Shown in pieces: positions 1-8,616 of a stretch of 46,160 nt of DNA; the stretch's first letter is position 1; every line of letters starts with the position of its first letter. Made by a program: the position numbers and the translations under genes. Under the pieces are notes generated by a model that saw only the letters and a list, made by a program, of their open reading frames with translations, did no database searches and was not told the origin of the DNA. The stretch is from a bacterium (GTDB lineage: Bacteria > Patescibacteriota > Minisyncoccia > Sungbacterales > GWA2-42-14). The stretch covers positions 1-46,160 of the forward strand of contig JAUSFV010000042.1 in NCBI GenBank assembly GCA_030649305.1, in the 5' to 3' direction.

Positions 1-2
1 CT

Positions 3-398
3 ACCCGGACACCCGATTCCGCGGTTCCGCTCCGGGAAATCGTACACAATTTCTCTCTCCCGCTCTTAACGGAACAAATCCGCATCCGCGTACTGCAGGG
101 ACCCTCATCCGTCGCGGCACCCCTCTTATCAATTCTCGGAAGAATATTTTGGTCCGCGGCGATATTGTTTTCCCTTATTGGCGCGCGCGCTCTCTGGAAA
201 CAAAACGTGGTTCCGAGAGCGTCTCTTTTGCTTATATATTTTTTTCTTGGCGCGTACAGCCTGGCGCACGGACTTCTTCTTACCTCTATTGATGTTTCCC
301 AGCGGGTAAATATACCCACGTATCCCTTCTTTCTTACCTTAGCCGTTGCGGGAATCATATACAGTAAACAAATACTATTTACCAAAACCAATGCTTAA
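3..398 (+). CDS. Membrane protein C-terminus, probably GT-C family glycosyltransferase (5' partial)
   Basis: This frame is open from the window edge to the TAA at 396-398, so only the C-terminal 131 codons are present. They encode at least three hydrophobic segments. The last is preceded by a basic, proline-containing stretch (RVNIPTYPFF), which resembles the lumenal-loop-to-last-helix transition of membrane GT-C mannosyltransferase/ArnT-like enzymes that use polyprenyl-phosphate sugars. The downstream methyltransferase ATG at 391 overlaps this gene by 8 nt, suggesting translational coupling in the polysaccharide cluster. The family assignment is an inference from hydrophobicity and context, because the catalytic N-terminal part lies outside the window. 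Confidence 0.5.
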   Translation, partial: TRTPDSAVPLREIVHNFSLPLLTEQIRIRVLQGPSSVAAPLLSILGRIFWSAAILFSLIGARALWKQNVVPRASLLLIYFFLGAYSLAHGLLLTSIDVSQRVNIPTYPFFLTLAVAGIIYSKQILFTKTNA

Positions 399-1266
399 CG
401 AAAAAATTTTTCATATTACGTATTGCATCCGTTGCAAATCTCCTCTAAAGAAGGTTGGAGATACTTTGCAATGTAGTGCCTGCGCCACAACATACCATAT
501 ACAAAGCGGCGTTCTTATCACGACTCCCATCATGGACAGAAACGAATATGACGAAGAAATACGCACGGGGCTGAATCTTGTAAAAAGCTTTATAAAACGA
601 TGGCCCGGCCTTTTTACATTTTTAAGCTATACGATAGGCACGGTGCTTTACGGCGGTTTATCGGCAAAAAAAGCCATGCGCCTGTCCGCTGGTAGTGCCC
701 TGCCGCAGAACCCCGTTATTATCAATCTTGGGTCGGGAACGCGACGATACAGCGATGAAATTATTAATGTGGATATTTTCCCTTTCAAAAATGTTGACGT
801 GGTAGCGGATGCGCGCGTACTGCCCTTCCGGGATAATTCGGTTGATATGGTGATATCCGAATTTCTTCTTGAGCATGTTCCGAGCCCCGAGCTGGTCTCG
901 CAGGAAATCAGCAGAATCGTAAAACCCGGAGGATATATTTACATCACCGTTCCTTTTTTGCATCCATACCACGGCTCTCCCAGCGATTTTAAACGATGGA
1001 CGTGGACGGCGCTTGAAAGAGATTTTTCTGCATTCGCGCCTCTGCGCACGGGCGTACGCGCGGGACCGATGTCAGCGCTCTTAACCCTGCTTACGTACTG
1101 GCTCGCGATCTTGTTTTCATTCCGCTCAAAGAAATTGTATCTTTTTTTCACGCAATTTTTTATGGTGCTCTTGGCGCCCTTGAAACTCTTTGATGTTGTA
1201 TTCAGGATATTTCCCCAGTCAATTGAGGCAGCAGACCTCCTGTATTTTTGGGGAAGAAAAAAATAA
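391..1266 (+). CDS. Zinc-ribbon plus SAM-dependent methyltransferase
   Basis: Encodes 291 aa. The N-terminus has a zinc-ribbon with C12/C15 and C28/C31 (Trm112/YcaR-like). A class I Rossmann methyltransferase follows: the SAM-binding motif INLGSG at 111-116, acidic D128, then ADARVLPF (140-146) and the post-II motif SEFLLEHV (156-163), with KPGG at 178-181. Two hydrophobic segments near the C-terminus suggest membrane association. I chose the ATG at 391, which overlaps the previous gene by 8 nt, over an upstream TTG at 346, because the protein then begins right before the zinc-ribbon. The likely role is methylating a sugar or lipid-linked intermediate of the surface polysaccharide. The substrate is unknown. 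Confidence 0.8.
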   Translation: MLNEKIFHITYCIRCKSPLKKVGDTLQCSACATTYHIQSGVLITTPIMDRNEYDEEIRTGLNLVKSFIKRWPGLFTFLSYTIGTVLYGGLSAKKAMRLSAGSALPQNPVIINLGSGTRRYSDEIINVDIFPFKNVDVVADARVLPFRDNSVDMVISEFLLEHVPSPELVSQEISRIVKPGGYIYITVPFLHPYHGSPSDFKRWTWTALERDFSAFAPLRTGVRAGPMSALLTLLTYWLAILFSFRSKKLYLFFTQFFMVLLAPLKLFDVVFRIFPQSIEAADLLYFWGRKK

Positions 1267-1343
1267 TACTTGCTTTTTTATAAAAAATATGCCACGAATT
1301 AAAAGCGCTGTTCTTTGACGATATATAGAGGAGCCAACATCCC

Positions 1344-2633
1344 ATGAAAATGAGACGCAATACCGACCGGTACGGAAAATTGGTTGATATCGGGAAAGAT
1401 TTTCGTTTCCGCTTTACCCCGCCATTTCCGACCCAAATGCCGATTTTCCGGAGTAATACATTTGCGGTTACGAGCATTGAAGAATTTGAAGAGTGTTTCA
1501 GCCGCGGCGATGCGTTTTATGGCAGAATGCCGGGACATCCAAACCACGCGGAGTTGGAAAAAAAATACGCGTTTCTCGCCTTTGAGGGTCCGCATCCTAT
1601 CTCGCCGAGCAGACCATGGTGTTCTGCTGATGGCATGTCAACTATTTCACGCGTACTTCTGACACTGTTGAAACCTGGTGACCATATAATTATTCCTTTG
1701 CCGGTGTATCCCGGCGTACAGGGGTTTATCAGCAACTATCTCGTTAAATTTGGCGTATCTGTCTCGTATTATCATACCGCGGAAGCAGTTTCACGTCCGT
1801 TGGAAGAAATTTTGGATCGCTTGGTACGACCGAATACCAAACTTATTCATCATGAAAGTTTGACGAATCCAACCCTTGATATTACTGACGAAAGGCGTAT
1901 TGCCGACTGGGCGCGGCCGCGCAATATTATTCTGATTGACGATATTACGTTTAATTCCGTGTTTATTCAAAACTCCCTTTGTTTTGGTTCCGATATCATT
2001 ATTGAAGCGCTTTCGAAACATGCGAGCCGCGGACAAGCGCTCGGTGCCATATTTGCTTATAACGTTTCTTCCTTGAATCAAAAATTAGAAGCATGGGGAA
2101 TGCCGCCAGCCGAGGAAGTATTTAAACCGATTCCATATCTCGGCGGCACTATGGCATACGAAGCCGCGTGGGATTTTTCGGAAAAGCTTGAAGAAACATT
2201 TCCGGCGTTACAACACAGAGCGAGAAACGCTCTGTATACTGCCCGGTGGCTTGAGGGCAAGAAGGGGGTATTCGTAAAATATCCCGGCCTTCTTTCGCAT
2301 CCGCAATACGACATTGCTCAAAAACAGCTGGTAGATGAGGATGGCGAACCGTGCTTTGGTTCACTTGTGTATTTTGATATCGGGGGAGAAGAGCGGCGAG
2401 CGCGCGAATTTGCGAAGCGAGTCGCTTCTACTAAAAAAGTCATGCTAACAGTAAGTCTTTGCGCTCCGGAAACTATCATAACGCCGGTGTGGCATTTTCT
2501 TTGCGCGAGCCTTTCATGCGCGGAAAAAGAAGCCATGCGGATAACCCCCACGGCATTTCGTTTGTCCGTCGGGAAACCCCCATGGGAGGACCTTTGTGAT
2601 GTCCTTGAGCACGGTTTCGAGGGAATCGGGTAG
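1344..2633 (+). CDS. Cys/Met-metabolism-type PLP-dependent enzyme
   Basis: Encodes 429 aa, close to the usual 380-420 aa of the cystathionine gamma-synthase/methionine gamma-lyase fold-type I family. Family landmarks can be read: YGRMPGHPNHAELEKK (near 59-74) for the YxRxxNPT region, a glycine-containing phosphate-binding turn SADGMSTIS (94-101), TNPTLDITD (164-172), the pyridine-binding aspartate D190 in DDITF, and the PLP Schiff-base lysine K215 in ALSKHASRG. The region around the lysine deviates from the usual SxTKYxxGH. The substrate may therefore be atypical, for example a sugar or amino acid modified in this polysaccharide cluster. A GAGGAG ribosome-binding site at 1328-1333 precedes the ATG. 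Confidence 0.75.
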   Translation: MKMRRNTDRYGKLVDIGKDFRFRFTPPFPTQMPIFRSNTFAVTSIEEFEECFSRGDAFYGRMPGHPNHAELEKKYAFLAFEGPHPISPSRPWCSADGMSTISRVLLTLLKPGDHIIIPLPVYPGVQGFISNYLVKFGVSVSYYHTAEAVSRPLEEILDRLVRPNTKLIHHESLTNPTLDITDERRIADWARPRNIILIDDITFNSVFIQNSLCFGSDIIIEALSKHASRGQALGAIFAYNVSSLNQKLEAWGMPPAEEVFKPIPYLGGTMAYEAAWDFSEKLEETFPALQHRARNALYTARWLEGKKGVFVKYPGLLSHPQYDIAQKQLVDEDGEPCFGSLVYFDIGGEERRAREFAKRVASTKKVMLTVSLCAPETIITPVWHFLCASLSCAEKEAMRITPTAFRLSVGKPPWEDLCDVLEHGFEGIG

Positions 2634-2645
2634 TAAACCAAATAT

Positions 2646-2668
2646 GCGCGTATTTACGCGCTTTTTTT
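2646..2668 (+). terminator. Rho-independent terminator
   Basis: A 6-bp GCGCGT/ACGCGC stem (2646-2651 with 2656-2661) and a 4-nt loop are followed by seven T residues. It ends transcription of the PLP-enzyme gene. Confidence 0.8.
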
Positions 2669-2737
2669 ATTATTGCCCAACATAAATTTCCGTGATACGA
2701 TAAACAGGTTATTGTTTTAAAATTTTATTCAAACTCT

Positions 2738-5005
2738 ATGGCATCTTCTTTGCGGCAGTATCTTTATTGGTCTATCGCGGGGCTTCTTTTTATTATTCCG
2801 TTTCTTCCGCTTTATATTTCGGGCTCTATGCTTTTTCCGTTCATTACCGGACGGAATTTTACGTTTCGTATTGCAACCGAAATTGCGTTTGTGCTTTGGC
2901 TTGGGCTTATTACGGTAGTGCCTGAATATCGTCCGAAACCATCAAAACTCCTGGGTGCTGTTATTGCGTTCGTCGGTATTGTATTTCTCGCGGATCTTTT
3001 CGGCGTGAATCCGTATCGGAGCTTTTTTTCCAACTATGAACGAATGGAGGGGTTCCTTATGATAGCGCATCTCGGAATATATTTTACGATTCTTACGAGC
3101 ATTTTTCAAAAAAAAGACGACTGGAAAATATTTTGGCATCTTTTTGTGGCGGGAAGCCTGATTGCGTCCGTCTATGCTCTGTTTCAAAAACTTGGGATTC
3201 TGAAATCAATCCAGGGCGGGGTGCGCGTGGACGGCACTATTGGAAATCCTACCTACCTCGCCGCGTATCTTTTATTAAGCATGGCCGTTATTTCCGTTCT
3301 GTTCTGGAATGCGGAGAAACGATGGCAAAAAAGTATCTATGGCGCTTTTTTTCTTTTTGAAGCGCTTATTATTCTTTTTACCGCAAGCCGCGGCGTTGTT
3401 TTAGCCTCCGGCATTGGATTAATTCTCTGGCTTCTCTTTTTTATTTTTTTCGCGCCATCCGCGCAGGGATACAATGTAAAAAAATATAAAATGGCGGCGG
3501 GCATTGTTCTGGTGATCGCCATTCTTACTCCGGTTCTTTTTTATCTGATTCGCGATGCAAAATTTATCCGCGAAAGTCCGATTTTTTCACGATTCGCGTT
3601 TATTTCATTGCAAGAAAAAACCACCCGCTCGCGTTTTATGATATGGTCCATGGCGTATCAGGGGTTTCAGGAGCGGCCGCTTTTGGGCTGGGGGCAGGAA
3701 AATTTTCCCGCGATTTTCAGCAAATATTACAATCCAAAACTTTTTGACCAAGAGCCGTGGTTTGACCGCTCACACAACATTTTCTTTGATTGGCTTGTGC
3801 ATACGGGAATTCTCGGGCTTGCTTCGTATCTAACGATTTTTATTTTCGTAGGAGCCGCGCTACGCCAGTATCTCCGTTCGGTACGCAACAATCCTTCGCT
3901 GTGGCTCGGAGGAATGACGCTGGGTGTATTTCTGATTGCGTATTTCCTTCAAAATGTACTGGTTTTTGATAATCTTAATACCTATATTCTCTTTTTCGCA
4001 TTGCTTGCGTATATTGAAACGCTTCGGAATAGTACCGCCGGCGTTTCTGAAACAAAAACAACCTCTTCCCTGAATGCCGCGCAAAAAGGCGCTATCGTTC
4101 TTGGTCTTGGTTTTATTATTCTTATCCCCGTCTCCTACACGATCAATATTAAACCAATACGTCAATCCAGAGCGCTTATTGAAATTCTTCGCGTGAACGG
4201 CGAATCCCAGCCAAAACCCAAAGCGATGGAGGAATTATTTCGCAACGCCCTTGCGTATAACAGTTTTGGCGCAACCGAAATACGAGAACAACTTTCTCAT
4301 CTTACGGAATCCATTATGGCGCGTGAAGCTCCCCGCGAAGAACAGGAGGCATTTTATCGTTTCGCGATTGCGGAAGCAGAAAAACAACGGGAAGAAATTT
4401 CGCTCGATGTAAAATATCGTCTCCTTCTGAGTGCGATGTATCAGAGCGGTTTTGCCCTTGATCAGGCCCTGGTCCAGAAGTCAGAAGAAAACCTTTTAAA
4501 AGCGATTGAGATGAGTCCGGGTAAACAGCCCTCGTATTTTATGCTTGCTGAATTGTATCTGAATGCCAATCAGACCGATAAGGCCATCGCGGTTATGCAA
4601 AAGACCGTTGCCTTGGCACCCAACTTTTTGCAGGCGCAATTGAATCTCGCTGTGATGGCTATTTTGAGCGGCGGGTATGATGCTATCGCAAAGCAAGCCA
4701 TCAACGAAGTGGTTGAAATCAGAAAAAAGGAACGTTATTACAATTATGAGGAGGCAGCACGGGACGCTCTTACCATTGGTAACGCGTATCTTCGTGTCAG
4801 TAAGTTTTCCGAAGCGCTTGAATTTTACAAACGCGCGTCAGAATTACAGCCAGAAAATGCTCCGTATCACGCGTATCTCGCCGATATTTATACGCGGATG
4901 GGGGATAAACAAAACGCGATTAAAGAGGCCGAGGAAGCAGCGCGTCTGAATCCGGAAGAATATGGAGCGGCGGCAGAGGCGTTTATTAAACAGCTCTCTC
5001 AATGA
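2738..5005 (+). CDS. O-antigen ligase/polymerase-like membrane protein with C-terminal TPR domain
   Basis: Encodes 755 aa. The first ~480 residues form about 12 hydrophobic helices, with the O-antigen ligase (Wzy/WaaL, Wzy_C) signature loop: RSRFMIWSMAYQ, then RPLLGWGQENF, and SHNIFFDWLVHTGILGL before the last helices. The NYERMEG element near residue 100 is common in long CPR members of this family. From about residue 510 the protein is soluble and built of TPR-like helices; a clear pair reads YFMLAELYLNANQTDKAI and YHAYLADIYTRMGDKQNAI. The likely role is polymerising or transferring surface glycans at the membrane, with the TPR part as an interaction module. The ATG at 2738 follows an AT-rich leader without a clear Shine-Dalgarno sequence. 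Confidence 0.85.
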   Translation: MASSLRQYLYWSIAGLLFIIPFLPLYISGSMLFPFITGRNFTFRIATEIAFVLWLGLITVVPEYRPKPSKLLGAVIAFVGIVFLADLFGVNPYRSFFSNYERMEGFLMIAHLGIYFTILTSIFQKKDDWKIFWHLFVAGSLIASVYALFQKLGILKSIQGGVRVDGTIGNPTYLAAYLLLSMAVISVLFWNAEKRWQKSIYGAFFLFEALIILFTASRGVVLASGIGLILWLLFFIFFAPSAQGYNVKKYKMAAGIVLVIAILTPVLFYLIRDAKFIRESPIFSRFAFISLQEKTTRSRFMIWSMAYQGFQERPLLGWGQENFPAIFSKYYNPKLFDQEPWFDRSHNIFFDWLVHTGILGLASYLTIFIFVGAALRQYLRSVRNNPSLWLGGMTLGVFLIAYFLQNVLVFDNLNTYILFFALLAYIETLRNSTAGVSETKTTSSLNAAQKGAIVLGLGFIILIPVSYTINIKPIRQSRALIEILRVNGESQPKPKAMEELFRNALAYNSFGATEIREQLSHLTESIMAREAPREEQEAFYRFAIAEAEKQREEISLDVKYRLLLSAMYQSGFALDQALVQKSEENLLKAIEMSPGKQPSYFMLAELYLNANQTDKAIAVMQKTVALAPNFLQAQLNLAVMAILSGGYDAIAKQAINEVVEIRKKERYYNYEEAARDALTIGNAYLRVSKFSEALEFYKRASELQPENAPYHAYLADIYTRMGDKQNAIKEAEEAARLNPEEYGAAAEAFIKQLSQ

Positions 5006-5090
5006 AACGCCGAACGTTAAACGTCAAACGCCGAAAATGACGCGAATAAATTTAGCGTTCAGAATTCAGTGTTTAGTGTTTTGGGGTGTA
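5005..5090. repeat. Heptad-phased intergenic inverted repeat
   Basis: The left arm from 5005 runs in 7-nt units (AAACGCC, GAACGTT, AAACGTC, AAACGCC). The right arm (5053-5085) runs in the same phase on the other strand (GCGTTCA, GAATTCA, GTGTTTA). The arms pair imperfectly. It begins at the stop codon of the O-antigen ligase gene. Confidence 0.65.
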
Positions 5091-5123
5091 ACTTTTATTA
5101 AGTTTTTACTGTCTTTTTTTACA

Positions 5124-6017
5124 ATGGTAGACAATAAACAACTAAACATCCTCGTGACCGGAGGCAAGGGATTTCTCGGCCAGCACCTCACGAAAGCGCT
5201 TGAAGTACGCGGGCACCGCGTGACTTCTTTTGATATTGTGGATGGACAGGATTTGCTTGATTACAACGCCGTAGAAAAAGCCGTGCAGGGAAAAGATGCT
5301 GTATATCATTTGGCGGCGGTTGCTGATTTAAACTGGGCGCGCGAACATCCGCGCGAAACAATGGATATTAATATTGTTGGGACCATTAATGTCGCGGATG
5401 CGTGCACAAAGCATAAAGCGATTTTGCATTATGCTTCAACCTGCTGCGCCTACGGCAATCCGGACACGCATCCGGTTGATGAGACAACGCATCCGAAACC
5501 GACTGAAATTTACGCGCATTCCAAGCTTGCTGGGGAACACGTCATTCTGGGATACGCGTCCCACTTCGGCTTGCACTATACCATGCTTCGCCTTGCAACA
5601 TTTTACGGAGAGGGGATGCGGGCCGCTCTTGCTCCGTTTGTATTCCTGAAACAGGCTATGCGAGGAGAACCCATCACCATTCACGGAACAGGGGAGCAGA
5701 CACGTACATTTACCCACGTGTCCGATATTGTTGAGGGCACTGCGCGCGTGGTTGACAGCGGGGTAACAAACGAAATTATTAACATTACAACCGAAGAAGA
5801 AGTTTCGGTGAATGAGATGGCGCATCTTGCGCTGTCGCTTACCGGTAGCAATTCAAAAATTATTCATATTGCCGATAGGCCAGGGCAAATTCACAAAGAA
5901 GAAATACGTGCGGCTAAAGCGGAGCGTCTGCTCGGATGGAAAGCGAAAACGAAATTTGCCGACGGACTCGCGTCATCATACGCGTGGATGAAAGCGCACA
6001 ATCTTCATGAACTGTGA
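5124..6017 (+). CDS. NAD-dependent sugar epimerase/dehydratase (extended SDR)
   Basis: Encodes 297 aa from the ATG at 5124. The Rossmann fingerprint TGGKGFLG lies at 12-19, the SDR active-site Tyr/Lys pair is Y130-x3-K134 (YAHSK), and the serine/threonine of the triad lies in YASTCCAYG (103-111). HLAAVAD at 62-68 and RTFTHVSDI in the substrate half are typical of NDP-sugar 4-epimerases and related enzymes. It probably interconverts nucleotide sugars for the neighbouring polysaccharide genes; the exact sugar cannot be read. A longer in-frame extension to 4962 was rejected because it overlaps the previous gene and translates repeat DNA. Confidence 0.8.
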   Translation: MVDNKQLNILVTGGKGFLGQHLTKALEVRGHRVTSFDIVDGQDLLDYNAVEKAVQGKDAVYHLAAVADLNWAREHPRETMDINIVGTINVADACTKHKAILHYASTCCAYGNPDTHPVDETTHPKPTEIYAHSKLAGEHVILGYASHFGLHYTMLRLATFYGEGMRAALAPFVFLKQAMRGEPITIHGTGEQTRTFTHVSDIVEGTARVVDSGVTNEIINITTEEEVSVNEMAHLALSLTGSNSKIIHIADRPGQIHKEEIRAAKAERLLGWKAKTKFADGLASSYAWMKAHNLHEL

Positions 6018-6070
6018 AACGCGTGATATGAAACAAAGGAGAAAAACAGGAAATATATAAGAATATATTT

Positions 6071-6108
6071 ACAATATCCTAACAAACTTAAGAATATGAG
6101 GATATTGT
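6071..6108 (+). promoter_or_regulatory. Inverted repeat containing the AAACTTAAGAATAT box, upstream of the sugar dehydrogenase gene
   Basis: The 10-bp arms ACAATATCCT (6071-6080) and AGGATATTGT (6099-6108) are perfect complements. Between them lies AAACTTAAGAATAT (6084-6097), a 14-mer repeated exactly at 16833 and 17175. The start codon is 20 nt downstream of the box. It may be an operator or a promoter element shared with the ATP synthase operon. Confidence 0.6.
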
Positions 6109-6117
6109 TTAACCCAC

Positions 6118-6951
6118 ATGGACCACATTGGAATCATTGGGCTTGGATTTTTAGGCGGAACGTTACGGCGGTATTTTGAAAAAAACCGCCGTCAATACCG
6201 CTTATTTTTTTACGACACCGGAAAACACATCGGGTCGCCCGAAGAGGTCAATAAAGCGGATATTATTTTTGTCTGCGTCAATACGCCTTATTCAAAAAAG
6301 GAGGGGAGTATGGATGCTTCATTCCTTGAGTCAGCATTGAAAAATATCAGGGGAAATAAGATTGTTGTTGTCCGGTCAACGGTACTACCCGGTACTATCG
6401 CGCGCCTGCAAAAACGATTCCCGCAATTAAAAATTTTGCTCAATCCGGAATTTCTGCGGGAAAAATATCCCGATGAAGATTTTGTGCGTCCTCCCATGCA
6501 AATTGTGGGCTACACCAAACAATCAAAGCCGTACGCAAAACAAATTTTATCACTTTTGCCGAAAGCTCCGCATATGGCGACCATGCCGGCGGAAACCGCG
6601 GAATTTATCAAATATTTTGTAAATAGTTTTCTTGCGATGAAGGTTACATTTGTAAACGCGTTTTGGGACGCATGCGGGAAAACAGGCGCGGATTACCGTA
6701 TTCTGCAAAACGCGGTCGCTTCGGAACCCCGTATCGGTCCCTCGCATTTGAATGTGTGGTACGAGGGGTTTCGCGGATATTCGGGCTCGTGTTTTCCTAA
6801 AGACACAAAATCGCTCATCGGATTTTTCCGCGCACGCGGTATTGACTATTCATTTCTTGCCGCGATGGATACGTATAACGACCGCCTGCTGAAAAAGCAG
6901 AAGATAAAAATAAATTTCGGCTACCCCCGCACAAAAAATTCTAAATCCTAA
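6118..6951 (+). CDS. UDP-glucose/GDP-mannose 6-dehydrogenase-like protein lacking the C-terminal domain
   Basis: Encodes 277 aa; full-length UDP-glucose dehydrogenases have about 390-450. The N-terminal NAD-binding domain shows GLGFLG (8-13), NTP (55-57) and RSTVLPGT (86-93). The central domain has NPEFLRE (109-115), the conserved K165 and N169 in EFIKYFVNS, and the catalytic cysteine C225 in GSCFPKD. The nucleotide-sugar-binding C-terminal domain is absent. The final residues (KNSKS) and the stop codon are encoded by the first units of the heptad repeat starting at 6937. The catalytic residues are intact, but activity without the third domain is uncertain; truncation by repeat invasion is a plausible explanation. 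Confidence 0.75.
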   Translation: MDHIGIIGLGFLGGTLRRYFEKNRRQYRLFFYDTGKHIGSPEEVNKADIIFVCVNTPYSKKEGSMDASFLESALKNIRGNKIVVVRSTVLPGTIARLQKRFPQLKILLNPEFLREKYPDEDFVRPPMQIVGYTKQSKPYAKQILSLLPKAPHMATMPAETAEFIKYFVNSFLAMKVTFVNAFWDACGKTGADYRILQNAVASEPRIGPSHLNVWYEGFRGYSGSCFPKDTKSLIGFFRARGIDYSFLAAMDTYNDRLLKKQKIKINFGYPRTKNSKS

Positions 6952-7037
6952 ACTCTAAATTCTAAACGACGTGTTTTGAATTTGATATTTCGAATTTTGA
7001 ATTTATTTAGAATTTAGGATTTAGAGTTTAGTATTTT
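6937..7037. repeat. Heptad-phased inverted repeat overlapping a gene end
   Basis: Left arm units TTCTAAA, TCCTAAA, CTCTAAA, TTCTAAA (from 6939) pair with a right arm near 7006-7033. A 25-nt alignment of the left arm with the reverse complement of the right arm has 21 matches. The left arm supplies the stop codon (6949-6951) of the dehydrogenase gene. Confidence 0.75.
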
Positions 7038-7042
7038 ATACT

Positions 7043-8419
7043 ATGCAACGGCATTCCCGTACCAAACAACTTACGCTTCTTTTCGGCGACATTGCGATTC
7101 TCTATCTTTCGCTTGGCGAGATGTTAGTCATACGATATTGGACGCCTCCGGATATATTTCTCATCCGGCAGCATTTTTTTCCGTTCAGTTTCGTATTTTT
7201 CATGTGGGTCGTGATTTTTTATGTCACGGGGCTGTATGACCTCCGCATCTCAAAAAATACCCGTGAGTTTTCTGAAAAGCTTATTCGCGCCATGGCAATC
7301 AATACGCTTCTCGGAGTATTTTTCTTTTATTTCATTTCCGTCTTTGAAATTACGCCGCGAAGAAATCTCTTTCTTGAAATCGCGATTGCAACTCCGTTTC
7401 TTTTTGTATGGCGCATGTACGCAAATCACCTGTTCGCGCGCTCCGGAGGACAAAAGGTGCTTTTTTTTGGGCTCAATGATGAAATTATTTCTCTCGCGCA
7501 ATTTCTTCTGAATAATCCGCAATTCGGATACCGCCCCACAGTCTTCATGGCGGCGGAGGGGGAGCATCCCGCGGTACCGGCGCTTTCCATGCTTCCCGTT
7601 ATTCCTTTTAACCATAGTTTAACCGTCTCCATTCAAAAATTCGCGATTGATACGGTTGTTATTTCACAGGATATTCGAAGCAATCAAACGATCGTACGCA
7701 TGTTTTTTGAAGCGCTTCCGCTTAAAATCGGCATCGTGGAATTTGCCGATTTCTATGAAAGTATTACGGGAAAAATTCCCGTATCGCTTATCGGAGAGGT
7801 ATGGTTTCTTGAAAATCTTACCGAGTTGCGGAAAAACGTGTATGACGCGATGAAGCGGGCTATTGATATGCTGACGGCATTTTTTCTCGGCATTGTCTTT
7901 CTTCTTCTTTTTCCTGTTATCGCGCTTTGTATCAAACTGGATACGCGGGGGCCAATTTTTTACCGCCAAAAACGGGTAGGAGAGGGAGGTGTCATTTTTG
8001 AAATCACAAAATTCCGCTCTATGGTGGCGGATGCCGAAATGAACGGTGCCCGGTGGGCGGACGAAGATGACCCGCGTGTAACGCGTGCAGGAATATTCTT
8101 AAGAAAAACGCGGCTCGATGAATTACCTCAAATTCTTGCCGTATTGAAAGGCGACATGTCGTTTGTAGGTCCGCGGCCGGAACGCCCCGAGTTTGTGGAT
8201 ATCCTAAAAGAAAAAATTCCGTTCTATGCCATGCGCCATCTCGTAAAGCCCGGTCTTACCGGCTGGGCGCAGGTGAATTTTCCGTATGGCTCGTCGGTGG
8301 AAGACGCGATGGAAAAACTCCAGTACGACTTATTTTATATCAAGAACCGTTCATTCGTATTGGACGCGGGAATTCTTTTTAGGACGATTATGATTATTGT
8401 GACGCAACAGGGGAGATAA
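7043..8419 (+). CDS. Polyprenyl-phosphate phosphosugar transferase (initiating transferase, WbaP/WcaJ type)
   Basis: Encodes 458 aa. It begins with a cluster of about four hydrophobic helices, then a CoA-binding-like Rossmann domain (KVLFFGLND near residue 138), then the catalytic bacterial sugar transferase domain from ~275. Signature elements of that domain are KRAIDMLTAFFLG, the GPIFYRQKRVGEGG stretch, KFRSM, LRKTRLDELPQ, MSFVGPRPERPEF and KPGLTGWAQVNF. The enzyme transfers a hexose-1-phosphate to undecaprenyl phosphate, the first membrane step of polysaccharide synthesis. It lies between sugar-nucleotide genes that could supply its substrate. The length matches the family, and no defects are seen. 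Confidence 0.92.
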   Translation: MQRHSRTKQLTLLFGDIAILYLSLGEMLVIRYWTPPDIFLIRQHFFPFSFVFFMWVVIFYVTGLYDLRISKNTREFSEKLIRAMAINTLLGVFFFYFISVFEITPRRNLFLEIAIATPFLFVWRMYANHLFARSGGQKVLFFGLNDEIISLAQFLLNNPQFGYRPTVFMAAEGEHPAVPALSMLPVIPFNHSLTVSIQKFAIDTVVISQDIRSNQTIVRMFFEALPLKIGIVEFADFYESITGKIPVSLIGEVWFLENLTELRKNVYDAMKRAIDMLTAFFLGIVFLLLFPVIALCIKLDTRGPIFYRQKRVGEGGVIFEITKFRSMVADAEMNGARWADEDDPRVTRAGIFLRKTRLDELPQILAVLKGDMSFVGPRPERPEFVDILKEKIPFYAMRHLVKPGLTGWAQVNFPYGSSVEDAMEKLQYDLFYIKNRSFVLDAGILFRTIMIIVTQQGR

Positions 8420-8421
8420 AA

Positions 8422-8569
8422 ATCACAAATTCTAAGCATCAAATTACAAATCGACCGAAGGTCGTCCTGAACGAAGTGAAGGAACTCGGAGTTCCTTCGG
8501 TCGCTTCACTCCCTCAGGATGACGCATTGCGTCAATTTGTGATTTGGGATTTGTAGTTTGGAATTTTAG
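8422..8569. repeat. Nested intergenic inverted repeat: heptad arms around a hairpin core
   Basis: Outer arms run in 7-nt units: ATCACAA, ATTCTAA, GCATCAA, ATTACAA on the left; ATTTGTG, ATTTGGG, ATTTGTA, GTTTGGA on the right. Inside sits a separate GC-richer hairpin: GTCGTCCTGA near 8461 pairs with TCAGGATGAC near 8514, with a GGAACT-CGG-AGTTCC tip. The two layers look like independent insertions. Confidence 0.75.
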
Positions 8570-8616
8570 ATGGTACTCTTTCATAAGCTCGTTGTGTCTT
8601 AAAAAGGAGAAATACA

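Noticed and set aside
4962-5123. N-terminal extension of the SDR gene
   Set aside because: It overlaps the O-antigen ligase gene and translates repeat DNA; the Rossmann motif sits correctly from the ATG at 5124.
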